A stretch of 64,000 bases of DNA from Balaenoptera acutorostrata (GCF_949987535.1 NC_080081.1:67229603-67293602), one strand, 5' to 3'. Shown: positions 34,001-48,110, numbered from the stretch's first letter. Notes: a model not told the origin generated them from the letters alone. Numbers and translations: made by a program.

Positions 34001-35999
34001 AAGTTTAGTCATCATCAGCATAGTAACCAAAGCTAAATGTTGATTTGTACATATTTAGAGGATGAGACTAAAATACTTCCCATGTGCCTATTTTGGAAAT
34101 AAGTCACATCCCCAGAAATATGGGACTGGAATGTAAATGAGATTTTAAAAAAGCTATAATATAAATATACCATGAATTTTTTTGATACAGTATCATAAAA
34201 AAGTAGTTTAAAAGAGAGACTAGGAGAAAAATCAGTATTTAGGATAAGCCAGCATTTCTGATTCTAGTGGTTAGAACTGCATATAAAAGTACTTAATGCT
34301 AATATTGCCTCAAATGTATGGAGTTTAAAGGGAAAATGATAATTTCCAAGTAACTGGAACTAAGGGGATAGGAAGCCTATATATAGATGAACGTCAAGGA
34401 TCAATGGTGTTTTGAGTTGCCGTGGGTAAAATTGAGGGAGAAGGAATAGATTTTGTTCCTATTTGAACCTTCTCTACATTGTTGAACAGAGACTTCCAAA
34501 TGACTGGCAGTCAACAGTAAAAGTTCGTTAAATGAATGCAAGTGGACTTCTAATCATTATTTTAATTGCATTGCAACAATATGAAGTCTTCAAGATGTAG
34601 CAATAACTTCTATCTTGGGACACACTCAGGCTTTATATTGAGTTACTGCATCTTCTACAATATGAGTCTCTGTTTTAAAAGCTCCATACTTTTCTCAACT
34701 TGGAAATTTTTTCTAAGGCAAGGGGCATGAAGTAAAAACGTTCTTGACTGAAAGGTACTTTATTTTCTTTTTCAGGTTTTTCTAAGCACTGATTTATATT
34801 GAGAGCACTTTTGATTGATCATGCAAAAAAGTAACAGGATGGATGAAGATTATTCTCAAGTCAGTTCAGCGTTCTTATATGAATCAGTGTTGTGGTAACC
34901 AAGTCATTTTCATTTAAGTATTTAAAGCTACATCTCCACTTTGTTGTGAACTGTAAAAAAATCTTATGTTTCATAATTTAAATGTCATTAAATATAAACA
35001 ACAGAATGTATGTTCATACATTTATTTTAACTAATACATAAAACTGTACACTAGTGTATAGTTGAAAGTGCAACACTGATCAAATATAGCTGTACACATG
35101 TTTGTTTAAAATTAAAAAAAAATGTCAACCCTAAATTAATTGTTCATCCCAATGCCAGGTCATTGAAATAAAAGAGCTTCCCCAGTGCTATACATCCTGC
35201 AACAAGCACAAAAATATTTCAAATTACCTACCAGCCTTGAACACATAATTGAGTAGTCACATTTATAAAGCTGAAAAAAAAAACTTTTCTTATGTGATAT
35301 TCATGGATCATGGGACACTGTGAAAAAAGAAACCCTTCTTATGCCCACTCTTGTAATACATTAAGTACTCATGGCTTTCTATACAGTGATTCAATCAGGC
35401 TCCTTCCATATTGGGCTCCTTCCTCATTTGGGGCCTCACTTTCAGCCAGGAGACAGGGGGAATAAATGGGTGTAGAAAGCAAAACGCTTCTTAAATACTT
35501 TGGACTGGAATAGAAAGGCTTTGCTTCTCACAGTGCATTGGAAAGAACTAAAAATATGAGCTCACCTACACGAAAAGGAGGCTGAGAAATATAATCCCTG
35601 CATGGGCAGCTACTTCCCTGCAACAATTCTGTACCATAGAAGTGGGGCAGGCAACTCTCATGAATAGCTATCTCTGTCCTAATTGTCAACCTCTAATCTT
35701 ATACCTAGCTAAATTAGCATTAAAGAATGAGGGTAAAATAGAGAATTTTTCAGGCAAACAAAAACTAAGTTTATCCTTAAACTATACAGGAGGGACTTCT
35801 GCAAAATGTACCCTAGTAGGAAAGAAAATGATTTCAGATGGAAGATCTAAGATGCAAAAAGGAGTGAACAACAATAAAATTAATACACATTTGGGAAAAT
35901 CTAAGTATATACTGATTGTATATATAACTCTAATAATATCTACTTTGCAATGCAAAAAACTGAGGTGAAATAAAATATTGCATCTCATCTATTAAAAAA
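34001..35999. other. Unassigned; possible LTR scrap at 35550-35660
   Basis: No gene. 'aaaggaggctgagaaatata' near 35574-35593 resembles a motif of MLT1-type LTRs, but too little remains for a call. Frames on both strands at 35642-35988 are not recognised. Confidence 0.4.
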
Positions 36000-36250
36000 A
36001 AAACTAACAAGGATGAATTTCTAAAGCATTTTGTGAAAGAAACACAGACACAAAAGATTATGTGATTCCACTTATATTATACTCTAAAAAAGCCAAATTA
36101 TAGTGGCAGAAAGTACATCAGTAGTTTCCAGTGGCCAGGATTGGCAGAAGGAGATTGACTACAAAGACACACAAGGAACTCTGGGATGAGGAAAATGGTC
36201 TATTTCTTGACAGGAATATGACTTACATGGCTGTATTGTGAAATACTGAT
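36000..36250 (+). mobile_element. Old L1M 3' UTR fragment
   Basis: 'gattatgtgattccacttat', 'ggcagaaagtacatcagtag' and 'tttccagtggccaggattgg' match the L1 3' region, with much decay. Confidence 0.7.
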
Positions 36251-37455
36251 TCTTCTCATTATGTCATATAGTCTTACTTCTTAACTTTACTTTTTTTTTT
36301 TTATAAGGCGGACTGTTCCTGGTGTGATAGAAGTACGTGGTACTCATTATCACAGTAATTATTATAATGATAGATAACTTGTACTGGTTGGTATTATGCA
36401 AAAAAGTTTATATGCATTATTGTATATAATCTTCACAATAGTTTGGTGTTTTCATCCATATTTTGTATGTAAGGGAAGTGGGGTTGACGAAGTTTAGGTA
36501 ATCTTTCCTGTAATTTCTACCAATGAATGTTTGAGGGTATTCTCTTGGACCTGCAAATATTCAGATGATTGATAACACAAGCGATATTTTCAACACATGC
36601 AAACCTGGGACCTAGGTGATGATACATATGATAAGTCTCTAATTTTAGGTAGCAAAGCACAGCTATTACTGCATTGTTTTTCATTTCAAGTTTGCAATTT
36701 TCCAAGGCCATATAAAGAAAAGCATAGCTTCTAGGTTCTTACTAAATAAACAAATGTTCAAACATCCTAGTAGAGAATACTGGCCAAAGGATACTCCAGA
36801 AAGCCTCAAGTAATAATAAGATTTAAGTGAGTGAGATTTTAATGACAGTTTATTTTTATTTGAGTGTCTTAAGAATAAATCATTCAAACCATAGTAAACT
36901 AGTTGACCATGATTATTTGATTTTACTGCCCAGAAATAATACGTAGCCCTAGTAACTGCTGAAAAAGTCTTATATTTATATTTTGAAACATTCAGAAATA
37001 TCAGCTAAGGATCTATTAGGTACTACTTCTATACAGTGGTAAAAAAAAAAAATTTCTAATCAGGTTCTCTTGGTGTTTTCACCAAAGAACTTCTCATAAC
37101 CAGGGTGACTGATGCTGTTTCTAACAGGAAATTGTGTGGGAACAATAGAATATGCTGAAGTAGATCTCTTAGTCACCATCAAAAGAGTGACTTAGCTACT
37201 CTGAAGCCAGAGAAAAGAAAAGTAGCTTCCAGATTGAAAAAAAAAAAGACTTAGAAAATCTAGTATACTAGAATCTAGTACACGATACTATGAAATATTG
37301 CCAGTGAGCCAAAAAAAAAACAACAAAAAAAAACATATATAGCCTAAGCAATTTTGGAGGACTCCTGTTAAGGTGATGGGTTTCTGCAATAAGAAAAGAT
37401 GACTAAAAGAAGACATTACCTTCCTCAGATAAGTTTTCCTTTTTTCTATCTTTGA
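36251..37455. other. Unassigned stretch, no gene seen
   Basis: Possible MIR trace near 36400-36500. A-rich runs lie at 37041-37052 and 37310-37330. No coding frame supported. Confidence 0.4.
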
Positions 37456-37680
37456 CTTTTTAAAAGAAATTATTTATTTTTTATTCAGGTATAATTGATT
37501 TACAATTTTATACTAGTTTCAGGTGTACAACAAAGTAATTAAAACCTTTTATAGATTATATTCCATTTAAAGTTATTATAAAATATTAGTTATACTCCCT
37601 GTGCTGTACAATATATCTTTGTAGCTTACTTATTTTATGCATAGTAGTTTGTACCTCTTCTTCCTCAAATATTTTGTATT
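37456..37680 (-). mobile_element. L1 3' end, antisense
   Basis: The complement reads 'gctgtacaaaga...'-like L1 3' UTR: 'ttattcaggtataattgatt' at the left is the complement of the L1 end, and 'ctccctgtgctgtacaatat' lies within the 3' UTR. It resembles the L1 type at 56976 more than the old L1M copies. Confidence 0.75.
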
Positions 37681-38319
37681 CTAACACAGAGCATGTTTGA
37701 TGAAAAAGGGTAAAGCATGCATTCTATAAAGTATTTGTTCTGTCAATTATATTTATTTTACACCTCTCCGTGTTACAAGAAAGAGAAAATGCTGCCCAGG
37801 CTGAGATAAGGGGAAGGATATCTAACCAAAAATAAACAAAAGTTTTCAGTGTTATTTTAATATAAATCCTCAAAGCATTTAAAATTTTACTTTGGTTCAC
37901 TGAATAGCTATTAAAGAGTAGAAAGATCATTTATGATTATGAATTAAGCCAGTTTACAGAGTTCATGGCATTACTCTGTATCTAGCTGACTCATTGCTGA
38001 GTTTGCCATGATGTTTGTTCATTTCCCCTATTTGATGCATTTGCTCACTTGCTGCCCCTCCTCCCACCAATGAGGAATAAGTTTTTAAAAAGTGTCCCTT
38101 AATTGCTGAGAAGCTTCATAGGTGAAAAAAATGATAATTCAGGAAAGAAAGTACTAAATAAAAATCATCATATATGTTTACAATTTAAATCATTCATATG
38201 AAATTATTGAACAAAATTACTTTAGGGAGAGATGGTATGGATCTATTTTAATTACTCTGCATAAATATCTAAAAAAAAGATCCTCCCACAAGGAGTTTAT
38301 CACACATAATAGTTTATGT
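37681..38319. other. Unassigned stretch, no gene seen
   Basis: AT-rich DNA, nothing recognised. Confidence 0.4.
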
Positions 38320-38430
38320 TCATTGCATATTTAATATGTGCCAATGTGCTAAGCACTTTACAGGCATTATCTCATTTAATTTTCAGAGTAATCCAATAAG
38401 ATTCATAGGACAATTTGCCCAGAATTACAG
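38320..38430 (-). mobile_element. MIR SINE fragment
   Basis: 'gtgctaagcactttacaggc' followed by 'attatctcatttaattttca' is the complement of the MIR 3' part. Confidence 0.8.
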
Positions 38431-39825
38431 TTTAATATGATAGAAAGAAACAAAGCCATTTAAGTCATTTGCATGCAAAGACACACGCATAGGCTAAAAA
38501 TTAGGGTGAGGAGAAGATTAAAAGAACAGAGTAAAATTAGAGGGATTGTATTATGTCTAGGAGATGAGAATCCAACAGTTTGTTACATATAGGAGGAAGA
38601 GCATGCTATTTTTCAGAGAGTCAGTAATCGCAGACTATATTATTCCCAGGTATCGGACACAAGAATTACAGAATGTCAGCCTCATTGGCAAAGGCAGAAT
38701 TTCATTCTTGAGATGTTTTGACCTACTCATCAGGGATACTAAGACCCGTCAACTCATCAGTTGGTGAATTGTTGGACTAGTTTCACTTCATAATATAAAA
38801 TTAACTCAACGAGCACAAGCTAATTGGCAGTTTTATGATAAGATAAAACTCTCATTTCAGTTGGGGTAAACTGAAGAACTTTCTCTCTCTGTGAAAAAGA
38901 GTAGATGGCTAAGGCCATTCTCAGTTTAAATAAATTTACTAGAATCAGGGAGATTACTCTAGACCTATGGAGACCAGTAAATCTTTTCTTCATTTTCTTT
39001 AGTGAAACATGTCAAGTACTCTGTATCCAGTGCTGACACTGTTCCTGGGCAGAACGACCAGAGAATCTTAGAGAAAAAACATAAATGAAAAACCCTTTTC
39101 TCGCTGATGGCCATATTGTTTTGGTTAATCCTCATTGGAAACGCTACCTTTGGATAAATTATATCTTTTGAAATGTGTGTGTCAGAGTACCTATTTTCCC
39201 CTGAATAATGAAAAAAAGGTAAATGGAAATTTTCCATAACCTCTATCTAATGATATTTCATACAACATAGTTTTAGATGAAAGATTATAGAATTATTTTT
39301 ATTAAATTGGATCACAAAGTGAATACCTAATGATGGATTCCGACCCTTTAATGAGCTGCAGCCTTAGCCAGGCAAAACTAGTAACCTGGGAAGATTCATT
39401 TAAGATCTAAGAGAGAAGATAAATCTTTTCACTTTTAAAATTAGAGTCAATTAGCAGAATGGAGGCCCCAAATTCTGCCTGTGAGTTCCCCAGTAGAGGG
39501 AAATCAAAGCATGTCTTCTGAGTCTCTGAGGATTCTCACAGTTTGTGTGGGTTCCCTGGCTGTGAAGCACAGCTATGAGATACGGACCAGTGTCATGGCC
39601 TTGTCCACGTTCCCTATGGGAATGACAGCAGACTCCATGCACAAGGGTGAAGATGGGATTCATGAAAATTCAGGTCTTACAGTTGGTGGAACTCACCGAG
39701 GGTTCCTCCAAATCACACACCGAGGCTCACACTTACGTGTCTCACATCAGTGTAGTAGTGCAGGCACACTCACAGTCTTCACTGCTGTTCTACAGACATT
39801 TGTTTCAAAATAGCTATAATTTGCT
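38431..39825. other. Unassigned stretch, no gene seen
   Basis: Overlapping frames at 39451-39832 (up to 110 codons) on both strands lie in a locally GC-richer patch. No homology recognised and no support for expression. Confidence 0.4.
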
Positions 39826-39990
39826 GCGCTAAACACTTTAACATCTGTTCTTTAGATACATTATCTCATTCATCTTTCCACAACTACTGGGTATAAGGGA
39901 ATGTCTCAGAGCAGTGTCAGTTTCTATTGGAAATCGACGTGTGGCAGCGTAGAGTTTGAGCCCCACAGCTTAACGACTCCATCAGTTGAG
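39826..39990 (-). mobile_element. MIR SINE, diverged
   Basis: 'cgctaaacactttaacatct', 'cattatctcattcatctttc' and 'gtttgagccccacagcttaa' follow the complement of MIR in order, with a few insertions. Confidence 0.6.
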
Positions 39991-40034
39991 GGTTTTGTTG
40001 TAAATACCTTGTTATTAGTAACAGTTATAATGCT

Positions 40035-42120
40035 GGTTTGCATATAATTAATATTTGTTGAGTTGTAATTTATACACCAATATATTTAAAGGTACCCATT
40101 TGAAGTATTGAGTTCAATGGGTTTTCATAAAAACATATACCTGGGTAACCCAAACTATTATTTCTATACATGAAATACATTATATATTTATGTATGTATA
40201 TATATATATAATTTTACAAGTATTTTACATAAATTATAATATATTTTATATATAAAATTGCCATCACCACAAGAAGTTCCTGAGTACCTCTGTAGAACTG
40301 AACTCCTTGAGGCAACAGCTCTTCTAATTTATAACATTCTATCAATAGCTTAGTTTTGCCCGTTTTAGAATTTCATGTCAATAGAATCATATATCCTCTT
40401 CTATGCCTAGCTTCTTGCATTCAGGATTGTGTTTTTTTCGATTCATTAATGTTGTGGCATGTATCTCTTTCATTGCTGAAGGTATTTGTATGAATATACC
40501 ACAGCTTGTTCATTCTCTTGTTGATGGAAATTTGGATTGTTTCCAGTTTGGGTTCATTATGAAGGTATTTGTGTAATTCTTCTGTGACATGTATCTTTAA
40601 TTTACCTTAGGTAAAAGTCTAGGAGTAGAATTGCTAGATCATAGGGTAGGTATTAGTTTAGCTATATAAGCCACTGCCAAACTGTTTTCTAAAGTGTATC
40701 ATTTTGCATTTCCATCAGCAACGTAAGGAAATCCCATTTCCTCCGTATCCTTGACAACATGGTACTATCAGACATTTTAGTTTTAGCCCTCCCTAGTGTT
40801 TGTGACATAGCGTTTCATGGTCATTTTGACTTCTCTGATAACTAATGATGTTGAGTATTTTTAAAATTTATTGGTCTGTATCTTTTCATTTGCAGATTCT
40901 GTTCACAACTTTCTTACAATCTGTGTAAAAAATCTTTCCTTACACCAAGGTCACAAACATATTCCCTGTTTTTTCCTACAAGCTTTGCATTTAGCTTTAT
41001 GTCTGGTTTGTGATCCGTATGAAATTAATTTTGTGAGGTACTGTTGAGGTTCATCTTGACTCATGATTCTCTAGTTGTTCTAGTACCATTTGTTGAAAAG
41101 ACGATTCATTACACACTGAATTACTTCAGCACCTTTGCTGAAAATCAGTTTACTACATATGTGTGGTTCTATTTCCAGATTCCACTGACTTCTTTGTCTA
41201 GCTTTGTGTCATGACCACATTGTCCTGACTGCAATAACTTTATGATAAGTCTTGAAATCAGGTAGTGAAAGCCTTCCAACTTAGTTCTTTTTTTTTTTAA
41301 AGATTGCTTTGGCTGTTATAGAGTCTTTGCATTTTCATACAAATAATTATTTTATAATGTCTACAAAATACCTGCTTGGACTTTACTGGAATTTCACTGA
41401 ATATATAAATCAATTAAAAAGTACTGACATCTTAAAAACATTGAATCTTCAAATCCACAAAAATATTTCTTTTGCGTGTTTAATTTCTAGCAATATTTTA
41501 TACTTTTAAATGTAGGGATCTTGCACACACTTATTAAATTCATTCCTAAGTTGTTTATGATTTGATAGTATTTTAATGCTACTCTTATTTTAACCTCATT
41601 TCCTAATTGCTCGTTGCTAGTATTTAGAAATACAATTGATCTTTAAAATTTTGACCATAAGTCATATGACTGATAAATTTGCATATAAGTTCTAGTTGAT
41701 TTTTTCTGTAGATGCTTTAGAATTTTCTTTTTAACAATCATATAATCTGAGAATATAGACAGGTTTACTTCTTTCTTTCCAATGCTAGTTAATTAATTAG
41801 TCTTGCCTTTGGGATTCACTAGGATATCCAATACAATGTTGGATAATAATGGTGAGAGTGGGCATTTTTTGACTTTTCCTGATCTTTGGGAAGTAGGAGT
41901 TCAATATTAGCTGTTAAGAATGATGTTAGCTCAGGAGGTGTTGTTGCTTTAACAGACATAGTTTATCAGATTGAGGAAGATCTCTTCTAGTTTTTGTTGC
42001 TGAGAGCTTAAATGCACCTTAAATTTTTCCAAATGCTTTTCTTGCATCTATTGTGATGATAATATGAATTTCTGCTAATCTATCTTCAACTTTACTGACT
42101 CTTCTGTCAACTTTTTCTAT
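40035..42120 (-). mobile_element. Old L1M-type LINE, antisense ORF2 and 3' UTR
   Basis: Plus-strand sequence is the complement of an old L1: 3' UTR at about 40035-40330, then ORF2 backwards ('tgttgatggaaatttggatt', 'accatttgttgaaaagacga', 'gtgaaagccttccaacttag', 'aatacaatgttggataataa'). A TA-rich microsatellite lies at about 40183-40255 inside the 3' UTR. No open frame of note remains. Confidence 0.9.
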
Positions 42121-44700
42121 TGAGCCCATCCAATGAATTATTTATTTCACGTTTTGCATTTTCAGTTCTAAAATTTCCAATTGAAAAAACTGTTTCTATT
42201 TCTCTGCTAAGAATTTTTATCTTGTATTCATTTCATGTATGTTCAGCTTGACCTCATGTAACACAGCTATATCAGCTGTTTTACACTCTTTGACTGAAAA
42301 ATTCTGACATCTGGCTCTTTTCCCAGATTGTTGCTTCTCTTGAAAATTGGTCACATTTTCTAGGTCTTTTTATGTCAAGCAAATTTGATTTGGATTCTGG
42401 ATATTTTGAATAGTATTTTTTTGTAAACTGTGGGTTCTGCTACAGTCTTCTGGAGAATGTTGCTGCTGTTGCTGTTGTTGTTTTAGTAGGTGATCAACCC
42501 AGTTGGGTTCAGACCACAAGTTCTATCCTGCCTTCTGTGGGTGATGGTTCCAATATCAGTTTAGTTTCCAAAGCTTTTGCTCTGCTGCTTTGGGTTCTGT
42601 CACACACATGCAGCAATCAGGGGTTAGTCTGAGACTCAGGCCAATGTTTAAACCAGTTCAGTTCTCAACATCTTTGTTATGCTGTTTTGCGTTTGTTTCA
42701 TTCATGCGCAGCTAAGGGATGAGGCTGAGATTTGTGCCGGTTCGTAGATAAAGTTAGGGAATCTCCCTCTTCAGCTCTCCTGTCTGGAATCCACTCCCCT
42801 GCCACCTCCTGCACTCTGACACAATCTGTTCTTTTTCCAGCTTCCTATGGTCAAGTATATAGGATTCTATAGAAGTTCTGGCTTCCCATGCCACTGTTCT
42901 ACTACGCGGCTGTGCAAAAAATAATAGAACACACACACGCGTGCACACAAACACACACATATCCCATCTGGGTTGCTTTTCCAAGTTTTGGCTTTCCTCC
43001 ATAAGCCATCTATTTTTGTTCATTTCAGAATCCTCAGGTGGCTGGTGTTGTGTTTTATCTAGCACTTTTGTTATTATTATTATTATTATTATTTATTTTT
43101 GGCCGCTCGGCATGTGGGATCTTAGTTCCCCAACCGGGTATTGAACCCCTGCCCCCTGCAGTGGTAGCCTGGAGTCCTAACTATTGGACCACCAGGGAGT
43201 TCCCGATCTAACACTTTTAATTGTCATCATCATGGGAGAAATATGTTGTAGTGGGCATTTCTTGCCACGGTGAAGGCAGAACTTGATTATCTGAAATGTC
43301 TTTATTTTGCCAAAATTCTGGATGATAGTTGTTTGGTTTTGGATTTCTAGGTTGACAGCAATTTTTTTTTTCTTTTTTCTTTTTCTTTTCTTTTTTAGCA
43401 CTTTAAAGAAGTTGTCCCATTGTCTGGTGATCTACAACTTTTATGATGAGAAGGCAGCTCTCATTCTTATTGGAGTCCTCCTGTATGTAATTGTCTCCTT
43501 CCTCAGCTCCTTAATAGATACTTTATTTTATCATTTGTTTTCTGTAATTGATAATGATGTATCTAGATATGGCTTTTTATTTGTCTTGCTTGGTCTTTGC
43601 TGAACTTCCTGGATCTATGGGTTACTATTTTTAAACAAATATAGAGTATTATTTTTTGGCCAATATTTCTTCATGTATTTTTCTGATCCAGTAGCTCTAT
43701 TCTTTCCTCCTGGGATTTAAATTACGGGTGTGTTAGATCATTTGATACTATCCTACATGTTAAAAGACTCTGATTAATCTTTTAAATCCTTCCTTTTTGT
43801 GTCCTCCAATCTGTATAACTTTTACTAACTTGCCTTCAAATTAAATAATTCCTTCTGTTGTTTAATCTATTCTGCTATTAAGCCCATCAATGAATTTTGT
43901 AATTGAGGTATTACATTTTCAGTTCCAGAATTTCCTTTTCCCTCTTTTGTAAACTTTCTAAATTGCCCCACATTTCTTCCATCATATCTATCTTTTCCTG
44001 AAGGATCTTTAACATATTTATAATAGTTATTTACAATCCTTGACTGCTAACTTCAATGTCTTAGCTATTTGTAGCCCTCTTTCTAGTCATTAATTTTTCT
44101 CTTGATTATAGGTCATATTTTCGTATTTTTGGCGTGTCTACTAATTTTTTATTGGGTACTCTACATTGTGTATGACACATTGTATCAACTGTAGATTACT
44201 TTACCCTATTCTGGAGAGTGTTCTGTTTTATTCTAGAAGACAATTAAATTATTTAATCACCTTAAATATGAAGAAACTTTAATTTGTTAATGTGAGTCTA
44301 TTTTGGTTTTTCCCTTAAGTGGATATCTTATTCTTTGAATCAAGTCTATACTTCTATGGCATAGAGTTTCAGTAGAAATCCCAATGTGTTACAAATGCTC
44401 TCTAACTTGGGAGGACTTGAATTTTAACTTCAGTTGAAACTGCAGTGGGCAGCAGCTGAAATCTCTGCCCACCGCTCTGTCTTCTACCTTTATTTCCCCC
44501 CCACTGGGATCCTTAAAGTATCACCCAAGGAAGCACAGTTCAGCGATCCAACCAAAAATTTGGTGTTTATGTGCATCATTGAGAGCAGCTCCTCTTTTGG
44601 GTTTCTTCTCACTGGAATTTTTTTTCTTAACTTCTAGATGTTCTGACATTCCCAATTTCCATCGTCTGACTTGATTTCTGCCTGAGTTCTAGCTCCCAAA
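42121..44700 (-). mobile_element. Old L1M/HAL1 5' regions, antisense, two related segments
   Basis: This continues the antisense old L1 into 5' UTR and ORF1-like sequence ('aaagaagttgtcccattgtc', 'gaacttcctggatctatggg', 'tggcgtgtctactaattttt'). Two segments repeat the same L1 part: 'attgagcccatccaatgaat' at about 42120 and 'attaagcccatcaatgaatt' at about 43877. There are therefore either two adjacent elements or a duplicated segment. A CHR SINE lies between them at 43070. Confidence 0.75.
43070..43205 (-). mobile_element. CHR-type tRNA SINE with ATT-repeat tail
   Basis: A minus-strand SINE whose tail is a (TTA)n tract (43070-43091). Its head at the right is the complement of 'gggaactccctggtggtcca'. 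Flanking direct repeats of 13 bp, atctagcactttt (43057-43069) and atctaacactttt (43206-43218), differ at one base and mark the insertion site. Confidence 0.95.
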
Positions 44701-46069
44701 TGCATCAAGTTTGGAGAATTCCCTCAGGGAAAACCCATAAAAAAGAGATCATATGTGCAAAGATAAATCGTTCAACTTGTCAGTTCTTTTTATTTTGTGG
44801 TCAGTCATTGACCAATCTGATTTGTATGGATGTGTGGGTATGCGTGCTAAATTTTGTGAATATGGTAAATTGGACTTTAATTTTATACCGAATGAAATAT
44901 ATAATTTAAAATTGTGTGCTATTTTAGACTATTGATACACAGAGACAGCATCAACTAGAAAAAAATCAAAATTGATTATACCGTTAGGTGTTGCAGAAAG
45001 AACATAAAGGTTGGAGGCAATAAGGTGTCTCCTACTTCAGGATTTTTCAAAAGTAGCTGTATGATTTTTGGGAAATCACTTAATCTGTTTTTCAAATACT
45101 CTTGTACTCTAACGGGTTACAACTTTTCTGTTCTAGCACTACTGCTTGCATAGATAATTCAGTTACTCATTCAAAAATATTTTCTGAATGCCTACTATAT
45201 ATATGCCACACATTGTGTAAGCACCAGAAATAAAACAATGAACAAAATGCTGATATTTTCATTCAGCATGGAACTAAATTTAACTTTTAATCTTAAATTC
45301 AATATGGGGGAACATAAGTTGATATACATTTTGAAAAGGAATCATGCAGTATGTATCAAGGACCCTTTTTAAAAAATATATATTTTTGACAGTGCAATGT
45401 TATTTTGGGAGGCTAAGAAACTGATGAAAATGCATTAAAAATGTAATAATAATAGTAAGGACAAGAAAGAACTCATTTTCATAATAGAGTTATGATTAGT
45501 AAAGAATGTTATGACTATATGACAGTAAAGTGCAGTCATTAAAAAGATTGTTTACAAGAGATGTTTAATGATGTGGGGAAATGCTTATGATATAACAATG
45601 ATTAGGAAAAAGCAAGATGGTTTACAGAGTTTGTCCTCAGAGATGCATAACAACGGGTACAGAAGACAAAATGTACACTAAAATGTTCATAGTACTTATA
45701 TTTCCTAATATTTCCCCCCTCTCTTTTTCCTACTCCATTATTTAAGGAGTATTGGTGGTGATTAATATTAGAATGTAATCTTTAGGGTATAACATATCAA
45801 GGCAGCTGATAGAACTAAAAAAAGCAAGTATTACTCAGATAAGGATGTTGTGACTGGTAGGACTTGTATCATCCCTTCTTGGGAAGAATGTAGTTTTCTT
45901 TAATCTTATCAGGACTAGTTGTGTCATGGTGTCATTGCTATTTTTGCTGTTTGGCAGTTCAATACGGATAACAGTTGGTTTATGAATGTTGAGAAGACAA
46001 AGGGGTACACTGTTCCACATATGGTCGTGGCTACTCAGCTCCTGTTTCCTTTGTATTGCAAGGATCTGG
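44701..46069. other. Unassigned; old repeat trace at 45160-45260
   Basis: 'gcctactatatatatgccac' with 'aataaaacaatgaacaaaat' is another copy of the old 'tgtgccaggcactg' type repeat. No gene supported. Confidence 0.4.
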
Positions 46070-46504
46070 AAGCCTGTAAACAATAATTCCAAGATTCCCT
46101 AGGCAGCTGGATTGTGATTAGGTTCTATCAAAGGAGGTCACGGCTAAGGGATTAAAATGTGAAGGAAAGTGTCATGTTATACTGTTCCATGTGGAGAAGT
46201 AGCAGGCAAATGCAAGTGACTGAGAGCATCAGAAAACTCCATCAATTTCAGTATGTACAATCACTGCTACTCAGATGCAGGGATGATGTAACAGCATCAG
46301 CAGTTACAGTCAATAACTTCCGATCTCTGGGTGACACCTTCTCCCTTTTGGACTCTCAGTCCTTCCAACATATTACTTTCTAATTCCTATGTTCCATCTC
46401 TATTTCCTTTACTTATGTTCCATCACCTTTGTTGCCAGTTCCCAGAATTAATCCCTGAGGTATCTAGAGTGAATTCTGTCTTCCTGACTGAACACCGACT
46501 GATA
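46070..46504 (+). repeat. Old LTR-like repeat, unassigned
   Basis: 'ccctaggcagctggattgtg', 'attaggttctatcaaaggag' and the end 'cctgactgaacaccgactga' follow the outline of a mammalian repeat with similar ends at 32700-33110. Family uncertain. Confidence 0.35.
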
Positions 46505-47609
46505 TTTACACTTTCTGACTATAAGAGAGGATGGAGGAACGTGGCGGGGAGGGAGGGATTGGAGAAGAAAAAGAAACAAGTTAAAGCACTTACTGCAGTA
46601 CTCTTTAGAAGAGCAAACTTTGTACAGCAGAATATCTCGATGAGCCATCTGGTTGTAGAATGATAGCCCTAAGCACACAGCAGGGTCTCACTAAGAAGAC
46701 CACATAAATAAATTCTTGAGTATAGTAATGAATACAGGTATTTTGGTATTTTGCTAGTATCCAGAGATGGAGTCTGTGAGGAAGCCAAGAATCTAGAGAA
46801 GGGTTACATGGGCAAGACAGTTATGAAAAAATGGTGGAAATCCAGGACCCATAAAAGCAAATAAGTGAGAAAGTCTTCATGGTGAGAATGGCAAATGGAC
46901 AGAAGTGACAAATGGACAAAAGGCAGAATTGTTCTGTGTTCCTAATATTACATATGCCTAATATTCATTGTTAAATTCTTTCTTGCTGTACAGTAATGTA
47001 ACATCATTACCCCAGATATATGACATGATCTTCCACCATTCCCACAATCCACATTTTCCAGAAATCTATTGTACATAAATACCCAGTGTTTTGGAAAAGG
47101 CAAGGAATCAGGGTTACTTTCCACATTTGGGTTGATAGTTGGGGAAAAAACGTCAGCCTCAAAAGAGGCATAATATGAAAGGGATTATGTATTCCAAGGA
47201 AGCAGGAAACCAGAACAAGAGATAACTAGAACAACCGTAAGCACCACTAGAAAACCCACAGAGTATAGTTGAAATACTAGGTTTCCCATTGTGTCAGGGG
47301 AATGGAGATTCAAGCTAATTTGATTTGAATCTTAATTAATAAATATTAGGAGGTGCTGATCCTTAGGTCACACTTTTAAATAATTATTTGAAGAAAGAAA
47401 AAATTTAAATTCTACTTTCCTACTTTATAAATGATGAAAATGGCAATTAGTCCTATCAATATTTATGAGTTGCCCTACATATTCCTATGTATGGGCTGCA
47501 CATACTGATTTCCTTCCAAAGAACACAGTATGGAGAGGTGAATAAAAGAGTAACTTAGTAGTGGAAAAACTTGCTAAATATTATTTCAGCCAGGTGATCA
47601 AAGTCAACA
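46505..47609. other. Unassigned stretch, no gene seen
   Basis: No coding frame or repeat identified. Confidence 0.4.
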
Positions 47610-48110
47610 TTAACAGTGATAAGTCATCCTGATATTATATACCCTATAGATGATGTGATTAAAATGGGATTTTATATCTGTTGTCTTCCCCTACAAAAAC
47701 ACACAACCACAGTGTAATTATGATAAAAACATTAATTAAAAGACATTCTACAAAATACCTGACCGGTACTCCTCAAAAGTGTCAAGGGCATCCAAAACAA
47801 GGAAAGTATGAGAAATGGTCACAGCCAAGAGGTGTCTAAGGACACAGGATAACTAAATGTAATGTGGGATCCTGGATAGGATCCTGGAACAGAAAAAGGA
47901 CATCAAGTAAAAACTAAGAAAATCTAAATAAACTATGTACTTTAGTTAATCATAATGTATCAATATTGGTTCATTAATTGTGGCATATTTTACCATATTA
48001 ATGGGAGATGACAATAATGGGGGAAACAGGATAAGGGGTGTATGGGAGCTCTAAGAAATATCTTCTCAACTTTTCTGTAAATATAAAGCTATTTTACAAT
48101 GTAAGATAAT
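47610..48110 (+). mobile_element. Old L1M 3' UTR
   Basis: 'cattctacaaaatacctgac', 'atgtaatgtgggatcctgga', 'aatgtatcaatattggttca' and 'cttttctgtaaatataaagc' match the long 3' UTR of an old L1M family. Confidence 0.7.

Noticed and set aside
43355..43400. Strong splice-acceptor-like site (long pyrimidine tract ending in AG)
   Set aside because: It falls in antisense old L1 5' sequence with a simple T/C expansion, and there is no downstream coding exon.
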